From DTQF01 sp038874185 (GTDB lineage: Archaea; Micrarchaeota; Micrarchaeia; CABMEP01), in the NCBI GenBank assembly GCA_038874185.1, contig JAVZCX010000013.1, positions 1 through 17,155 on the forward strand: DNA of 17,155 bases. The letters run 5' to 3'. Within the stretch, counting starts at the first letter, position 1. Each line of letters begins with the position of its first letter. The translations under genes and the position numbers were made by a program. Below are positions 14,514 through 17,155 of this stretch, in pieces. The notes under the pieces were generated by a model. That model searched no databases, was not told the origin of the DNA, and was given only the letters and a program-made list of their open reading frames with translations.

Positions 14514-14521
14514 TTAATAAA
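14514..14521 (+). promoter_or_regulatory. TATA box of the XPF-NreA operon
   Basis: TTAATAAA begins 27 nt before the ATG at 14541 with no ribosome-binding site between, indicating leaderless transcription. Confidence 0.45.
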
Positions 14522-14540
14522 CTAGAATCTAATTTTATTT

Positions 14541-15254
14541 ATGGAAGAAGTAAAAATTCAACAGGGTCACAGGACAGAAAAGATAGAACAGTCCCAAATA
14601 TCTGAATTTTCAGATCAGAAAGATAAGCAATACGTAGAGATTTTCATTGATTCTAGAGAATCGGATGAGCTTGCGAATTTAACTGAACAGCACGGAGTTA
14701 AGGTAAATCTAAAACAGCTTGAAATAGGCGATGCAGTCGTCTCAAATAGAATCGTAATAGAAAGAAAAACTTCAAGTGATTTTGAATCGAGCATAATTGA
14801 TAATCGTCTTTTTGAACAGGCTACAAAAATGAGTGAGAACTATGAGATCCCTATTCTGATAATAGAAGGACATATGAAGGCAGAAAGGATAAGACAGAGT
14901 GCATTCATAGGCGCATATCTATCGATTATAATGAATTATGGAATTCATGTAATAAACACAAAAAATATTGAAGAAACTGCAAAATACATATCCTTAATAG
15001 CAAAAAAAGAACAGATGCAAGAATCAAGACCTTTAAGACTTTTGGTAAAGACTAAAACATTTTCATTTAGGGATGAACAGTTAAGAGTTCTTCAATCCTT
15101 TCCATCAATAGGGCCATCGACAGCAGAAAAGATACTCCAGGAATTTGGAACTCTGGAAAGATTCTTCACTTCCGATATAAAAGAAATCGAAAGAGTGATA
15201 GGAAAGGCAAAAGCAAAAAGGGTATATTTACTGATACATTCTAATAAAGAGTGA
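14541..15254 (+). CDS. xpf: XPF/ERCC4-family structure-specific endonuclease, helicase-less
   Basis: A 237-residue nuclease for branched DNA, acting in repair of flaps and stalled forks. The ERCC4 domain covers about 32-150: IFIDSRE (D37, E40), EIGDAVV (G63, D64), IVIERKTSSDFESSI (E74, R75, K76, D80), RLFEQ (89-93). Two helix-hairpin-helix motifs follow (about 183-232, with FPSIGPSTAEKILQEFG). The first 30 residues are polar and variable. There is no helicase domain, unlike euryarchaeal Hef; this is the arrangement of the crenarchaeal XPF, which works with PCNA. No PIP motif is seen at its own C-terminus (ends LLIHSNKE), but the next gene has one. The stop codon is 4 nt before the start of nreA, within the ribosome-binding site. 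Confidence 0.93.
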   Translation: MEEVKIQQGHRTEKIEQSQISEFSDQKDKQYVEIFIDSRESDELANLTEQHGVKVNLKQLEIGDAVVSNRIVIERKTSSDFESSIIDNRLFEQATKMSENYEIPILIIEGHMKAERIRQSAFIGAYLSIIMNYGIHVINTKNIEETAKYISLIAKKEQMQESRPLRLLVKTKTFSFRDEQLRVLQSFPSIGPSTAEKILQEFGTLERFFTSDIKEIERVIGKAKAKRVYLLIHSNKE

Positions 15255-15258
15255 ATCT

Positions 15259-16428
15259 ATGATAAAGGGAAAGGCTGCACTTCTTGCAAGAATATATGAA
15301 AAGACAAGATTCTTCAAATCAGCAGACGTAAGTGAAAAGATGGATGGAGCGACTCCTCCTTCAGTGTTCATAGGCAGCTACGGTTATCCAAAAGTTTATG
15401 TCGGACCTATGACTCCGCCAGTACATGGCGATACAACAATCATGGATTTTCCAGAAAACTGGTTAAATAAAATGACAAATCCTGAAGAAATCGTAAGTCT
15501 AAGGCTTCAGCTTGTAAGGGGTAAAAAAATAGTTGGAATAAAAGAAGAAAACAGATTCATTGACAATATTAGAGATATCGCACTTTCAAAATTTTCAACA
15601 GAGGTAGAACTTGAGTTTGCTAAGAAACCTACAGGAGGATTTTTCCATGAAGAATTGCAGCCGTTTGGTCCTTCTGCACCAATAAGGAATTGGCATATTT
15701 GCAACAGTAAATACGATGAAAAAATAGAGAAAATGTATTATGATACGGACCTAAAGGCATCTGATGCGGTGTTTGAATTGTATAAAAAAGGTGTAAACGT
15801 TAGTGCAATTCAAAGAGCCTTAAGTGTGGGTGCATTTGGATTAAAAAAGAATAGAAAATTGGTTCCAACTAGATGGTCGATTACAGCAGTGGACAGCACA
15901 ATAAGCGAAAGAATGCTTGAAGACATAAGGGAATATCCCCAGCTTGAAGAATACCAGGTTTATGAATATGAGCACATGCGAAACAAGTTCCTCATAATAT
16001 TCATTCCTCAGCAATGGAGCTATGAATCTATGGAGGCTTTTTATTCGGAAGACGGCACTAAAGTGGATATATTCAGCGATTATGAGCTTTACCATAAGAA
16101 AAAAGAATACGCACTGATAGGTGGGTGTTATTACAGCTGTAGACTTGCAGTGAACGAGTTGCTTGCAAAAAACAAAAGGCAGGCTGCCGTAATAATACTT
16201 AGGGAGGCGTACAAGGATTACATACCCCTTGGAGTATGGTTAACAAGGGAATGTGTGAGAGAAGCACTAAAGAAAGAGCCTGTAAGATTTCAGACGTTGA
16301 AAGACACGCTGGATTATGCAGATAGAAGACTGACTGTAAAGATGAGAGATTGGATAAAAGAGAGCCGACTTTTGAAAGAAATAACGCAAAGAGGAATTCA
16401 AGTTTCTCTAAATTCATTTTTCTCATAG
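15259..16428 (+). CDS. nreA: NreA-family DNA repair protein with C-terminal PCNA-interacting motif
   Basis: A 389-residue archaeal protein of the Nre family (DUF650/DUF651). The family signature is near the N-terminus: PPSVFIGSYGYPKVYVGPMTPP (about 34-55), then GDTTIMDFPENW and IVSLRLQLVRG (78-88). A C-terminal domain contains TRWSITAVDSTISERML (about 203-219) and YALIGGCYYSCRLAVNELL (280-299). The last residues Q381-F388 (QVSLNSFF) are an exact PIP box (QxxLxxFF), as reported for NreA binding to PCNA. The cysteine zinc motif present before the signature in some members is absent. GTGA, overlapping the xpf stop, lies 4 nt before the ATG, so translation is coupled. Nre proteins are needed for resistance to mitomycin C in Haloferax; joint action with XPF is inferred. 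Confidence 0.93.
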   Translation: MIKGKAALLARIYEKTRFFKSADVSEKMDGATPPSVFIGSYGYPKVYVGPMTPPVHGDTTIMDFPENWLNKMTNPEEIVSLRLQLVRGKKIVGIKEENRFIDNIRDIALSKFSTEVELEFAKKPTGGFFHEELQPFGPSAPIRNWHICNSKYDEKIEKMYYDTDLKASDAVFELYKKGVNVSAIQRALSVGAFGLKKNRKLVPTRWSITAVDSTISERMLEDIREYPQLEEYQVYEYEHMRNKFLIIFIPQQWSYESMEAFYSEDGTKVDIFSDYELYHKKKEYALIGGCYYSCRLAVNELLAKNKRQAAVIILREAYKDYIPLGVWLTRECVREALKKEPVRFQTLKDTLDYADRRLTVKMRDWIKESRLLKEITQRGIQVSLNSFFS

Positions 16429-16436
16429 ACGAGGAT

Positions 16437-16460
16437 GTGGAAAGTACGGACTCTTTTCAC
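16437..16460 (+). terminator. Possible terminator hairpin after nreA
   Basis: GTGGAAAG (16437-16444) pairs with CTTTTCAC (16453-16460) with one wobble around an 8-nt loop, 8 nt after the stop. The following T-run is weak. Confidence 0.35.
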
Positions 16461-16483
16461 AATTTAAAAATCTTTTCAGACAA

Positions 16484-16490
16484 TATATAA
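16484..16490 (+). promoter_or_regulatory. TATA box of the 158-residue coiled-coil gene
   Basis: TATATAA predicts transcription from about 16513, a leader of about 11 nt that carries GTGGT exactly 3 nt before the ATG at 16524. Confidence 0.45.
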
Positions 16491-16523
16491 TAAAGGATTA
16501 TTATCGAATGAGGTAGTGGTGAT

Positions 16524-17000
16524 ATGGAAATCGATCAGAAAACTCGTGCCATAATTGTTTCTTTTCTTAAAGGGATTAAAACAAAGAAGATAAGCAAAGC
16601 AAAGATGGAAGAACTTAAAGATGAGATACTCAAAAAAACAGACATAAGAATGCTAAATCTTAGTACACTGAAGAAAATGGTAAAGAAAGTTGCAAAGGAG
16701 ACCGCGCAGGCAGAGAAGATAGAAGAAGCGAAAATAGAAAGTATAAGTGGCTTCAAACCTGTAATAATTCCGATAACTACACAGGCATTCCAAAACATGA
16801 TTTTATATGATCTCTCTGCGTCAAAGAAAACACTTGAAAGACTGAATGAACGATTAGATTCAATAAAAGAGGCAGGAAAAACAGCAGAATTCAAAACCAA
16901 GATTTCGAGTGAGATCTCATTGATACGAAAAGAAATAGAAAAGCTTGCAAACAAGCTTGAGAATGTTGAAAAACAGCTTATTCAGAAAATGAGTAAGTGA
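16524..17000 (+). CDS. Small coiled-coil protein, unknown function
   Basis: A 158-residue protein I do not recognise. Residues 1-70 are helical and lysine-rich (KGIKTKKISKAKMEELKDEI and KKMVKKVAKETAQAEK). A short non-charged patch (75-95, GFKPVIIPITTQAFQNMILYD) may be a strand-containing core. Residues 100-158 form a strong heptad-like coiled coil (LERLNERLDSIKE ... ISLIRKEIEKLANKLENVEKQLI). No signal peptide or membrane segment. It converges on the partial minus-strand gene, with only 14 nt between stops. Start chosen from the ribosome-binding pattern and promoter spacing. Confidence 0.7.
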   Translation: MEIDQKTRAIIVSFLKGIKTKKISKAKMEELKDEILKKTDIRMLNLSTLKKMVKKVAKETAQAEKIEEAKIESISGFKPVIIPITTQAFQNMILYDLSASKKTLERLNERLDSIKEAGKTAEFKTKISSEISLIRKEIEKLANKLENVEKQLIQKMSK

Positions 17001-17014
17001 TATTTAATATGTTA

Positions 17015-17155
17015 TTATCTCTTTTCTACTTTTTCTTCCATTGACTGTTTCAGACGCATAAGCTTGATTAAAAGTGATTGTATTTTTTCATATTGTTTCT
17101 TTTCTTCATCATCCTTAAATGCACCTAGAACCCATCTTTTCATCTTGTAATTATT
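17015..17155 (-). CDS. C-terminal part of an unknown protein (partial at window edge)
   Basis: The minus strand is open from the window edge to a TAA at 17017-17015, giving 46 residues, charged and helical (WVLGAFKDDEEKKQYEKIQSL, then LMRLKQSMEEKVEKR). An ATG at 17143 would give a 42-residue protein, but no ribosome-binding site precedes it, so the gene more likely continues beyond the window. Family not recognised. Confidence 0.45.
   Translation of the reverse strand, partial: NNYKMKRWVLGAFKDDEEKKQYEKIQSLLIKLMRLKQSMEEKVEKR

Noticed and set aside
1..17155. CRISPR array, insertion sequence, prophage or integrase
   Set aside because: No regularly spaced repeats, transposase or phage proteins are visible; the two tRNA genes show no duplicated 3' ends.

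Overview
The window comes from an AT-rich archaeal chromosome. The translation factors aIF1A and aIF2-beta, an archaeal MCM helicase, a presenilin-type intramembrane protease, a short XPF nuclease and an NreA-family repair protein are all archaeal or archaeal-eukaryotic. Many short open frames, lineage-specific orphans, a small bacterial-looking MetRS and leaderless genes fit a DPANN or Micrarchaeota-like lineage, but this placement is inference and a euryarchaeon is not excluded.

Layout. Bases 1-3909 are on the minus strand: mcm, a presenilin-like protease, aIF2-beta and a partial aIF1A, a cluster joining replication and translation genes. An AT-rich, palindrome-rich divergent region (3910-4162) separates it from metG on the plus strand. 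Then come tRNA-Lys(TTT), a 63-residue DUF2892-like membrane protein, and the RNase P RNA gene (about 6073-6365, recognised by its P1, P3, P4, P10 and P12 helices). A minus-strand pair (8162-6394) encodes a RecA/KaiC-like protein that lacks a Walker A motif and a membrane protein with nine N-glycosylation sequons. It is followed on the plus strand by a TRAM-domain protein with a strongly folded leader and an alpha/beta hydrolase, then a minus-strand metallo-beta-lactamase/beta-CASP nuclease, tRNA-Ile(GAT), and an orphan gene ending near a GC-rich double-hairpin element.

The right-hand third holds a coiled-coil/winged-helix protein gene (minus strand) flanked by GC-rich repeats and an operator-like region, then a two-gene unit (HTH-like partner plus PIN-domain protein), a repair unit (helicase-less XPF followed by NreA with a C-terminal PCNA-binding motif), a small coiled-coil protein, and the tail of a minus-strand gene running off the window.

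Start signals are consistent. Leadered genes carry GTGAT or GTGGT about 3-4 nt before the start codon (a few have GAGG/GGAGG about 6 nt before). Leaderless genes have their start codon 27-30 nt downstream of the first base of a TATA-like box, the same distance seen from the boxes to the 5' ends of rnpB and tRNA-Lys. I used this to choose several starts. I see no CRISPR array, insertion sequence, prophage or complete novel defence locus. The most original material is the TRAM leader hairpin, the GC-rich repeats around the winged-helix gene with its operators, the PIN pair, and the pair of degenerate ATPase and glycoprotein.
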